Notes under the pieces: generated by a model
What the model was told of the DNA's origin: nothing
Seen by the model: only the letters and a program-made list of their open reading frames with translations
Database searches by the model: none
Source of the DNA: Thermoanaerobaculaceae bacterium
GTDB lineage: Bacteria; Acidobacteriota; Thermoanaerobaculia; Thermoanaerobaculales; Thermoanaerobaculaceae
Direction: 5' to 3'
Assembly: GCA_022865555.1 (NCBI GenBank)
Contig: JALHTD010000206.1
Coordinates: 1 to 6,906, forward strand
DNA: 6,906 bases
Part shown: positions 1-4,579 of the stretch, in pieces
Layout: each line of letters begins with the position of its first letter
How positions within the stretch are numbered: position 1 is the stretch's first letter
Translations under genes and position numbers: made by a program

Positions 1-1
1 C

Positions 2-181
2 TCGGCGATCCTCGACGACTGCGGAGAGTGGGACGGCAAGCCCTCCTGCTGGAAGGACACGCGCTGGACCGGCGTCCTCGAGAAGCGCGACGGCACATGG
101 GTCATCGTCCAGATGCACTTCTCGTTCGCCAAGGATCCTCCACCCCCCAAGGAGAGCACAGCGAAGGGTAAGGCCGGCTAG
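2..181 (+). CDS. SnoaL/NTF2-like domain protein, C-terminal part
   Basis: The window opens inside this gene; 59 codons are visible before the TAG stop at 179-181. The visible part contains the stretch RWTGVLEKRDGTWVIVQMHF, which matches the last beta strands of the SnoaL_3 / NTF2-like fold, where proteins typically read 'R.T.V..K.DG.W.I.Q.H.S'. Members of this fold are small cone-shaped proteins that act as isomerases, hydratases, ligand-binding proteins or bare scaffolds, so the fold alone does not give a reaction. After the domain there is a proline- and lysine-rich tail (DPPPPKESTAKGKAG) that is probably disordered. Two cysteines (DDCGEW and PSCW) lie before the last strands. The N-terminus, and any signal peptide, lies outside the window. 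I am fairly sure of the fold and unsure of the function. The next gene starts 230 bp downstream, so the two are probably not in one tight operon. Confidence 0.75.
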   Translation, partial: SAILDDCGEWDGKPSCWKDTRWTGVLEKRDGTWVIVQMHFSFAKDPPPPKESTAKGKAG

Positions 182-188
182 CCCCCGC

Positions 189-230
189 GCCGGTTTCCTC
201 CGGCAGAAGCGCCTCGCCCTCGTCAGGGCG
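189..230 (+). terminator. Two short GC-rich hairpins after the SnoaL-like gene (weak terminator candidate)
   Basis: Two inverted repeats follow the stop codon. GCCGG (189-193) pairs with CCGGC (200-204) around a 6-nt loop. CGCCCT (215-220) pairs with AGGGCG (225-230) around the 4-nt loop CGTC. The second one is followed by TGTCCCCC and not by a T-run, so it lacks the signature of an intrinsic terminator. It may still end or pause transcription in a high-GC genome, or it may be chance. Confidence 0.3.
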
Positions 231-376
231 TGTCCCCCGGGCCGTACGTTGGGCGACACCTTACGCCGGGATTCAGGGCTCACAGTAGCCCTTGGCCAGG
301 CCTTGGCTGTGGGCGCAGAAAATCCCCGGGCGCTCCGGAGGTATCCTTAGGAGGCACACAAGTGAACCGAGCAGAA

Positions 377-394
377 TTGAAGTGACAGCTTCAA
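377..394 (+). promoter_or_regulatory. 6-bp inverted repeat in the leader of the DUF4410-like gene
   Basis: TTGAAG (377-382) and CTTCAA (389-394) are exact reverse complements around a 6-nt spacer, TGACAG. The repeat ends 17 nt before the ATG at 412 and just before the purine-rich ribosome binding region GGGAGAAGG (401-409). It could be an operator half-site pair or a small RNA hairpin affecting ribosome loading. No clear -35/-10 pair is visible in the 230-bp leader. The rest of 182-376 holds only the hairpins listed above and two GGAGG motifs (337-341 and 350-354). Confidence 0.35.
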
Positions 395-411
395 GAAAAA
401 GGGAGAAGGTC

Positions 412-1059
412 ATGAGGCTTCGAATCTCGTTGACGTGCGTGTGGTGCATCGCCATCCTGGCGCTCGCGGCCCCCCTCCTCGCCGCAACACTGGATAAGGG
501 CAAGCTCGAGGTCTCCTGGTTCAGTGATGACGCTATCTTCCGAGAGGCCGACGAGATCGACTACCTGTGGGTGAGCGAGGGGTTCGAGCTCGACGGCAAG
601 TTGCTCCTCTTCAAGCCGTGGCCTGCGCCGGAGTTCCTGGGCCCGAAGGCGTCCGAGCGGGACGAGAAGGACCACCAGCTGGCCAAGATGATGAGCAGCA
701 CGATGCACGAGGTCTTCGCCAGCGCCTTCGCCAAGGCCTACGGTGATCGCATCAAGACCTCGTTCGAGAGCGGCAACATCCTCGTCGAAGGCCGCATCGT
801 CGACAGCAGCACCGGCAGCACCGCGGCCAAGATGTGGGTGGGGTTCGGCGCCGGCGCGGGCAACACCACCATCGACGTACGCTTCGTGGACGCAGCGAGC
901 GGCAAGGGTCTCGGCGGCTTCCACCACCGTGTGGTGAGCGGCACCAACTGGTCGACCACCGAAGGGAAGTTCTTCAACTGGGTCGACGAAACGGCGGAGA
1001 GCTTTGCCAAGAAAGGGTTCCAAAAGCTCTACGCCAAGGGTAAAAAGGTGAAGGACTAG
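412..1059 (+). CDS. Secreted DUF4410-like protein
   Basis: A 215-residue protein of unknown function, likely periplasmic or envelope-associated. Residues 1-25 form a signal peptide: MRLR, a hydrophobic core (LTCVWCIAILALAAPLLA), then a small-residue cleavage region near A24/A25. There is no lipobox cysteine at that site. The C-terminal half carries a glycine-rich segment, VGFGAGAG (143-150), followed by TTIDVRFVDAASGKGL. This resembles the core of DUF4410 proteins, where a 'VGFGAG' stretch is followed by a strand ending in 'D..TG..L'. The sequence before it, FESGNILVEGRIVD (118-131), fits the strand that precedes the core in that family. The ATG at 412 is chosen because GGGAGAAGG lies just upstream and because the signal peptide starts there; the frame stays open upstream to 292, but only with poor start codons. 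The family's function is not established. Its neighbours (SnoaL-like gene, ettA) do not suggest a pathway. The assignment to DUF4410 is by eye. Confidence 0.7.
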   Translation: MRLRISLTCVWCIAILALAAPLLAATLDKGKLEVSWFSDDAIFREADEIDYLWVSEGFELDGKLLLFKPWPAPEFLGPKASERDEKDHQLAKMMSSTMHEVFASAFAKAYGDRIKTSFESGNILVEGRIVDSSTGSTAAKMWVGFGAGAGNTTIDVRFVDAASGKGLGGFHHRVVSGTNWSTTEGKFFNWVDETAESFAKKGFQKLYAKGKKVKD

Positions 1060-1133
1060 CCTCGGCCACGCGCAGCCCGAAACGACAGCTCGAAAACCTC
1101 GACCTGCACGGCGCAGGCCCCGTGCGTGCCGCG

Positions 1134-1192
1134 GTGGGCATCCACCCGAATCGGGCCCACAACTTTCTCACTCCGGAAGAGGCTGGGTGAGA
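1134..1192. repeat. Cluster of short inverted repeats between the DUF4410-like gene and ettA
   Basis: Three pairings are visible. GTGGGC (1134-1139) pairs with GCCCAC (1155-1160). Inside that, CCCGA (1145-1149) pairs with TCGGG (1151-1155), making a near-palindrome. TCTCAC (1166-1171) pairs with GTGAGA (1187-1192) around 15 nt. They lie in the 242-bp gap and lead into the REP-like element at 1199. They may help end the upstream transcript or be decayed repeat-element arms. No gene is supported between 1060 and 1301. Confidence 0.4.
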
Positions 1193-1198
1193 GGACCT

Positions 1199-1236
1199 TG
1201 TCTCCCTCTCCCGCTGGGAGAGGGCGGGGTGAGGGC
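1199..1236. repeat. REP-like palindromic repeat element
   Basis: CCCTCTCCC (1204-1212) and GGGAGAGGG (1216-1224) form a perfect 9-bp stem with a 3-nt loop, GCT. The stem is followed by CGGGGTGAGGGC. The combination of a CCCTCTCCC/GGGAGAGGG stem with a trailing GGGGTGAGGG is one I know as a dispersed intergenic repeat in many high-GC bacterial genomes. Such elements are usually non-coding, may be mobilised by REP-associated transposases, and can act as transcription attenuators or mRNA stabilisers. Copy number cannot be judged from this window, which holds a single copy. Confidence 0.6.
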
Positions 1237-1289
1237 TCCGTCGCCCGCCCGGGTCCGATGATTGGCCCCGCGCCGCAACAAGGTAACGG

Positions 1290-1295
1290 TACACT
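1290..1295 (+). promoter_or_regulatory. Probable -10 element for a leaderless ettA transcript
   Basis: TACACT occupies -12 to -7 relative to the A of the ettA ATG at 1302. That is where a sigma-70-type -10 hexamer (TAnnnT) would sit if transcription began on the start codon itself. No Shine-Dalgarno motif lies in the usual window before this ATG; the nearest is AAGG at 1280-1283, 18 nt away. The only -35-like sequence is TTGGCC (1262-1267), with a spacer of 22 nt, which is too long. The call therefore rests on the hexamer's position and the missing ribosome binding site. Confidence 0.45.
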
Positions 1296-1301
1296 CCGCC
1301 C

Positions 1302-2987
1302 ATGGCGAAGCAGGACGAACCCAACAAGGTCATCTACTCGATGGTGGGCGTGGGCAAGGTCCACGGCACCAAGCAGGTTCTCAGGGACATCTACCTGGGC
1401 TACTTCTACGGTGCCAAGATCGGGGTCATCGGCCTCAACGGCTCCGGCAAGAGCACGTTGCTGCGCATCATGGCCGGCGTGGAGAAGGAGTTTGTCGGTG
1501 AAGTGGCGATCGCCCCGGGCTACTCCGTCGGCTTCCTCGAGCAGGAGCCCAAGCTCGACCCGACCAAGACTGTCCTCGAGCTCGTGAAGGAGGGGGCCAA
1601 GGAGACCGCCGACCGGCTCGCCGAGTTCGAGGCGATCAGCGACAAGTTCGCCGAGCCGATGGAGCCCGACGAGATGGACAAGCTGCTGGCTCGCCAGGGC
1701 GAGGTCCAGGAGAAGCTCGACGCTCTCGACGCCTGGGACCTGGACTCGCGCCTCGAGCTCGCGATGGACGCCCTGCGCTGCCCGCCCGGCGACACGCTTG
1801 TCAAGATCCTCTCCGGCGGCGAGCTGCGCCGCGTCGCGCTCTGCCGCCTCCTCCTCGCAAAGCCCGACATCCTCCTCCTCGACGAACCCACTAACCACCT
1901 GGACGCCGAGTCGGTGGCGTGGCTCGAGCAGCACCTCCAGAAGTACGAGGGCACGGTCATCGCGGTCACCCACGACCGCTACTTCCTCGACAACGTGGCC
2001 GGGTGGATCCTGGAGCTCGACCGCGGGTACGGCATCCCCTGGAAGGGGAACTACTCGTCCTGGCTCGAACAAAAGCAGGAGCGCCTGCGCAAGGAGCAGA
2101 AGCAGGAGTCGGAGCGCCAGAAGACCCTGCAGCGCGAGCTCGAGTGGATCCACATGGCCCCCAAGGCCCGGCGCGCCAAGGGCAAGGCCCGCATCAACGC
2201 CTACCAGCAGCTCCTCACCGCGAAGCAGGAGGAAGTCGCGCGCGACCTCGAGATCTTCCTCCCGCCCGGCCCGCGCCTGGGCGACGTCGTGATCGAGGCC
2301 AAGGGGCTCGCCAAGGGATTCGGCGAGAAGCTCCTCATGGAGGATGCCTCCTTCCTCGTCCCCCCTGCGGCGATCGTCGGCGTGATCGGCCCCAACGGCG
2401 CAGGCAAGACAACGCTCGCAAAGATGATCGTGGGCCAGGAGAAGCCCGACGCCGGCACCTTGCGCGTGGGCGAAACCGTCCAACTCGCCTACGTGGACCA
2501 GGCCCGCACCCTCGACCCCGACAAGACCGTCTACGAGGTGATCTCCGGCGGCCTCGACGACGTGCAGCTCGGCAAGGTCAAGATGAACTCCCGCGCCTAC
2601 TGCAGCCGCTTCAACTTCACCGGGGCCGACCAGCAGAAGAAGGTCTCGCAGCTCTCCGGCGGCGAGCGCAACCGCGTGCACCTCGCGCGCATGCTCAAGG
2701 AGGGCGCCAACGTCCTGCTCCTCGACGAACCGACAAACGACCTCGATGTGAACACGCTGCGGGCCCTCGAGGACGGCCTCGAGCAGTTCGCCGGCTGCGT
2801 GGTTGTGATCTCCCACGACCGCTGGTTCCTCGACCGCATCGCGACCCACATCCTCGCCTTCGAGGGGGACTCCAAGATCACGTTCTTCGATGGGAATTTC
2901 TCCGAGTACGAGGCCTGGCGCCGGCAGACCCTCGGCGACGCCGCCTCCCGCCCGCACCGGATCACGTACCGGAAGCTCACGAGGTAG
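1302..2987 (+). CDS. ettA: Energy-dependent translational throttle protein EttA (ABC-F ATPase)
   Basis: A 561-residue cytoplasmic ABC-F protein with two ATP-binding domains and no membrane segment. EttA binds the ribosomal E site and gates the first steps of elongation according to ATP/ADP level. Domain 1 has Walker A GLNGSGKST (44-52), signature LSGGE (170-174), Walker B with LLLDEPTNHLD (191-201, catalytic E195) and switch His224. Domain 2 has Walker A GPNGAGKTT (363-371), signature LSGGE (451-455), Walker B LLLDEPTNDLD (472-482, E476) and His505. Both sites look active. The insertion at about 93-140 fits the EttA 'arm'. The charged linker at about 245-315, with a lysine/arginine-rich KARRAKGKAR segment (288-297), fits the P-site tRNA interaction motif. 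The C-terminus (RPHRITYRKLTR) is as in EttA. Length agrees with E. coli EttA (555), which argues against the longer Uup. The gene appears monocistronic and lacks a Shine-Dalgarno sequence. Confidence 0.96.
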   Translation: MAKQDEPNKVIYSMVGVGKVHGTKQVLRDIYLGYFYGAKIGVIGLNGSGKSTLLRIMAGVEKEFVGEVAIAPGYSVGFLEQEPKLDPTKTVLELVKEGAKETADRLAEFEAISDKFAEPMEPDEMDKLLARQGEVQEKLDALDAWDLDSRLELAMDALRCPPGDTLVKILSGGELRRVALCRLLLAKPDILLLDEPTNHLDAESVAWLEQHLQKYEGTVIAVTHDRYFLDNVAGWILELDRGYGIPWKGNYSSWLEQKQERLRKEQKQESERQKTLQRELEWIHMAPKARRAKGKARINAYQQLLTAKQEEVARDLEIFLPPGPRLGDVVIEAKGLAKGFGEKLLMEDASFLVPPAAIVGVIGPNGAGKTTLAKMIVGQEKPDAGTLRVGETVQLAYVDQARTLDPDKTVYEVISGGLDDVQLGKVKMNSRAYCSRFNFTGADQQKKVSQLSGGERNRVHLARMLKEGANVLLLDEPTNDLDVNTLRALEDGLEQFAGCVVVISHDRWFLDRIATHILAFEGDSKITFFDGNFSEYEAWRRQTLGDAASRPHRITYRKLTR

Positions 2988-3013
2988 CCAACCCAGTTCC
3001 AGCGGGATTTGCG

Positions 3014-3262
3014 TCGCGCCGCGGTCTGACTTGGCTCATCCACCGCATCTACGAGGCAGATCCCCTCATGTGCCCGCGGTGCGGGGCCGTGGTGCGGATC
3101 GTCGCATTGATCACCGAGGCCTCGGTGATCTGGAGGATCCTCCGACACCTCGCCGCCAAGGGCGCCGATGGAGGCGGCCCTCCCTACGAAGGCGTTGACC
3201 ATGCCCTGGCCACGCGTATCATCGGTCAAGGTGAGAAAGGAAGTTCCTATCCCTCAGAATAG
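3014..3262 (+). pseudogene. IS91-family transposase remnant, C-terminal fragment
   Basis: Read in the frame of codon 3014, an open stretch with no start codon of its own encodes SRRGLTWLIHRIYEADPLMC followed by PRCGAVVRIVALITEASVI and RILRHL. This matches the C-terminal end of IS91-type (Y2, rolling-circle) transposases, where 'S.RSWA.LI..IYEVDPL.CP.CG..M.VIA.IT....I..IL..L' is typical. The CPRCG pair (Cys codons at 3071 and 3080) is the family's late zinc-knuckle-like motif. Everything upstream is missing, including the catalytic domain with its HUH motif and two tyrosines: ettA ends just 26 bp before. The element is therefore dead. The frame ends at TAG 3260-3262; residues after about 3190 (GPPYEG onward) are less clearly family sequence. 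ettA itself is intact, so the deletion or insertion joint lies between 2988 and about 3020. Confidence 0.8.
3109..3130. repeat. Perfect 22-bp palindrome inside the IS91 remnant
   Basis: Each half is 11 bp (GATCACCGAGG, then its exact reverse complement), centred between 3119 and 3120, with no spacer. It falls on the codons for ITEASVI, a stretch conserved in IS91-family transposases. Part of the symmetry may thus come from codon choice at conserved residues. Because there is no loop, it is more like a protein-binding palindrome or a cruciform than an RNA hairpin. Confidence 0.9.
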
Positions 3263-3270
3263 AGGCACAC
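3240..3270 (+). mobile_element. Possible 3' end (oriIS-like) of the decayed IS91 element
   Basis: GAAGTTCCTAT (3240-3250) followed by CCCTCAGAATAGAGGCAC lies at the 3' end of the transposase frame, which is where IS91-family elements carry their origin end. The 11-mer equals the first 11 bases of the yeast FRT half-site arm and resembles the GAACTTCCTATAC-type sequence known at ISCR/IS91-family ends. CTAT (3247-3250) and ATAG (3259-3262) add a short inverted repeat. The identification is by resemblance and position only. Confidence 0.3.
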
Positions 3271-3287
3271 GACGGAGCGACGGACCC

Positions 3288-3328
3288 GGCAAGCCCTGCC
3301 CGGCAGACCTGCCGGGTAGGGCTTTGCC
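3288..3328. terminator. Long stem-loop, 16-bp stem plus a GGC/GCC extension
   Basis: AAGCCCTGCCCGGCAG (3291-3306) pairs with CTGCCGGGTAGGGCTT (3309-3324) with a single G-U wobble and a tiny apex. GGC (3288-3290) can extend the stem to GCC (3326-3328) across one bulged T. This is the strongest secondary structure in the window. What follows on the plus strand is TTTGCCTTG, not a proper T-run, and the minus strand has none either. It may be a transcription barrier between the ettA/IS91 region and the downstream genes. A structural end of a mobile element is the alternative. Confidence 0.5.
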
Positions 3329-3342
3329 TTGCCCCTTGGTAA

Positions 3343-3368
3343 GAAGGACCGCGAGGCCGCGGTCCTTC
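3343..3368. terminator. Second stem-loop, 11-bp perfect stem
   Basis: GAAGGACCGCG (3343-3353) pairs exactly with CGCGGTCCTTC (3358-3368) around the 4-nt loop AGGC. It starts 14 nt after the previous stem-loop. It is followed by CCGGCCAACC, so there is no T-run. Two strong hairpins in tandem in a gene-free gap point to a terminator pair without U-tract or to a paired repeat element. Confidence 0.5.
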
Positions 3369-3806
3369 CCGGCCAACCATAGGTGGAAGGGCGGAAGCAG
3401 TGGAAGAAGGCGAGCTGGTGTTCATCCTCGGATCATCTTGACCAGGGTCGCGGCCACACGCGAGAACTTTCGCCTCTTCCAAAACGTATGTGCCTCCAGA
3501 GAGAGGACACCGTTGGGGTGAGGCAGAACAAGACTGTTGAATTGTCGTTAGGCGTGGTGCGGGGTCTCGCCTCGTGCACAAGCTGCGGGGTGGTATGACC
3601 AGCGGGCTGCCCTGTCCCCGCTCTTCCAACAGCATCTTTGTGGATCGTGCACACACGTTAATTTCCGTGCCCTTTTCCGAACGACCGGTGCCATGGTCCT
3701 TCGGATGGGACAAAGGCGATTTGGCCGGATGTGCGGACCCAAATTCATCAACTGCGGACCTCAGCCGTGCTGGCAACGAAGACCCGCGGCGGGGTTGGAG
3801 GATTAC
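3369..3806. other. Gene-free stretch upstream of the LolA-like gene
   Basis: No reading frame here resembles a known protein, and those that are open lack a ribosome binding site or a believable composition. Small structures can be seen. GGAAGAAGGCGA (3402-3413) is inversely repeated as TCGCCTCTTCC (3470-3480) with one bulged base. TCGTGCACA occurs twice (3572-3580 and 3645-3653) in direct orientation. GC content drops slightly compared with ettA. The promoter for the downstream pair should lie here, but I cannot pick a convincing -35/-10 pair. The stretch may be decayed mobile-element flank. Confidence 0.5.
3797..3801 (+). promoter_or_regulatory. Ribosome binding site of the LolA-like gene
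   Basis: GGAGG lies 5 nt before the ATG at 3807. It decides the start, because the frame stays open upstream to an ATG at 3693 that has no such motif and would place the signal peptide 38 residues inside the protein. Confidence 0.8.
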
Positions 3807-4562
3807 ATGCGCTTGCGTTACGGACTAGTGGCAGCCCTGTTGTTGTTCATCGCTTCGAGCGCGATGGCGCTCACGGTGGACGAACTCATCGCCAAGAACA
3901 TCAAAGCCCGGGGGGGCCTTGAAAAGATCCGGGCGATCCATACGCTTCGTTCCAGCGGCAAGCTTCTTTTCCTCGGCGGGGGTTTTTCCATCGAGCTCCG
4001 CTACATGCAGCTCATCAAGCGGCCCGGAATGCTACGAACCGAGGCCCTCTTGCAAGGGCTGACCGCAGTCACTGCCTACGACGGCAACGTTGGCTGGCAG
4101 GTCCAGCCTTTCCAGGGCCGGATGGATCCCGAGAGAATGGCAGCCGATGATGTGAAAGGGCTTCAGCTCACTGCCGACCTCGACGGTCCGCTGGTCGACT
4201 ACAAGGCCAAGGGCAACACGGTCGAGTATCTCGGCACGGAAGACGTCGACGGCACGGATGCGCACAAGCTCAAGGTCACGCTCAAGAACGGCGATGTGAG
4301 GTATGTGTATCTCGACCCGGATTACTTCCTGGAGATTCGTACCCTCGACCAGACGACGATCCGCGGCGTGTTGGTGGAGCAGGAGACCGACCTGGGCAAC
4401 TACGAGCAGGTCAATGGCGTGTTTTTGCCGTTCTCGATCGAGTCCGGCGGCAAGGGCGGCCCAAAGGGTCAGAAGATCACGATCGACAAGGTTGAGGCAA
4501 ACGACGACCTGAATGATGCGATGTTCCATTTCCCGGCGGCTGCCGCCGGGGCGGTCAAGTAG
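3807..4562 (+). CDS. Exported LolA/LolB-fold (outer membrane lipoprotein-sorting-like) protein
   Basis: A 251-residue protein, probably periplasmic. Residues 1-21 are a clear signal peptide (MRLRYG, hydrophobic LVAALLLFIASS, AMA cleavage motif at 19-21). The mature part begins LTVDELIAKNIKARGGLEKI, the opening seen in LolA-like 'outer membrane lipoprotein-sorting protein' relatives of this type. It continues as strand-rich sequence: GKLLFLGGGFSIELRYMQLI (51-70), KRPGMLRTE (71-79), YDGNVGWQVQPF (91-102), a YLGTEDVDGTDAHKLKVTLK strand pair (141-160), YVYLDPDYFLEIR (166-178) and the late NGVFLPFSIE strand (203-212). This half-barrel fold binds lipid or acyl chains in LolA and LolB. It is not true LolA: it is longer and lies in a different context. 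It is followed 17 nt later by the sortilin-like gene, so the two are probably co-transcribed. Fold assignment is moderately sure; the ligand is unknown. Confidence 0.75.
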   Translation: MRLRYGLVAALLLFIASSAMALTVDELIAKNIKARGGLEKIRAIHTLRSSGKLLFLGGGFSIELRYMQLIKRPGMLRTEALLQGLTAVTAYDGNVGWQVQPFQGRMDPERMAADDVKGLQLTADLDGPLVDYKAKGNTVEYLGTEDVDGTDAHKLKVTLKNGDVRYVYLDPDYFLEIRTLDQTTIRGVLVEQETDLGNYEQVNGVFLPFSIESGGKGGPKGQKITIDKVEANDDLNDAMFHFPAAAAGAVK

Positions 4563-4568
4563 GCGTGA

Positions 4569-4573
4569 GGAGG
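4569..4573 (+). promoter_or_regulatory. Ribosome binding site of the sortilin-like gene
   Basis: GGAGG lies 6 nt before the ATG at 4580, in the 17-nt gap after the LolA-like stop codon. The short gap suggests a single mRNA and possible translational coupling. Confidence 0.8.
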
Positions 4574-4579
4574 CAACCC

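Noticed and set aside
391..1023. A 210-codon minus-strand frame over the DUF4410-like gene
   Set aside because: It has composition typical of an antisense shadow and no domain; the plus-strand gene has a signal peptide and a ribosome binding site.
1056..2957. A 633-codon open frame on the minus strand
   Set aside because: It lies antisense to ettA and owes its length to the high third-position GC of that gene. Its product is low-complexity (runs of Leu, Glu, Val, Gly) and matches no family I know, whereas ettA is complete with all motifs.
1919..3262. A 447-codon plus-strand open frame running through ettA into the IS91 stretch
   Set aside because: The first part is an Arg/Pro-rich out-of-frame shadow of ettA. 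Only the last ~80 codons look like real protein, so it is treated as a transposase remnant whose frame happens to stay open upstream, not as a fusion gene.
3240..3262. A functional FRT recombination site
   Set aside because: Only one arm's first 11 bases match. The inverted second arm is absent and no tyrosine recombinase gene is nearby.
3168..3521. A 117-codon plus-strand frame across the stem-loops
   Set aside because: It translates through both strong hairpins and has no ribosome binding site or domain; the composition is Arg/Pro/Gly-rich as expected for non-coding GC-rich DNA.
3422..3560. A short minus-strand frame ending in KFSRVAATLVKMIRG, considered as the tail of a decayed gene
   Set aside because: It reads like natural protein for a few dozen codons but is bounded upstream by a stop, has no start and matches nothing I can name.
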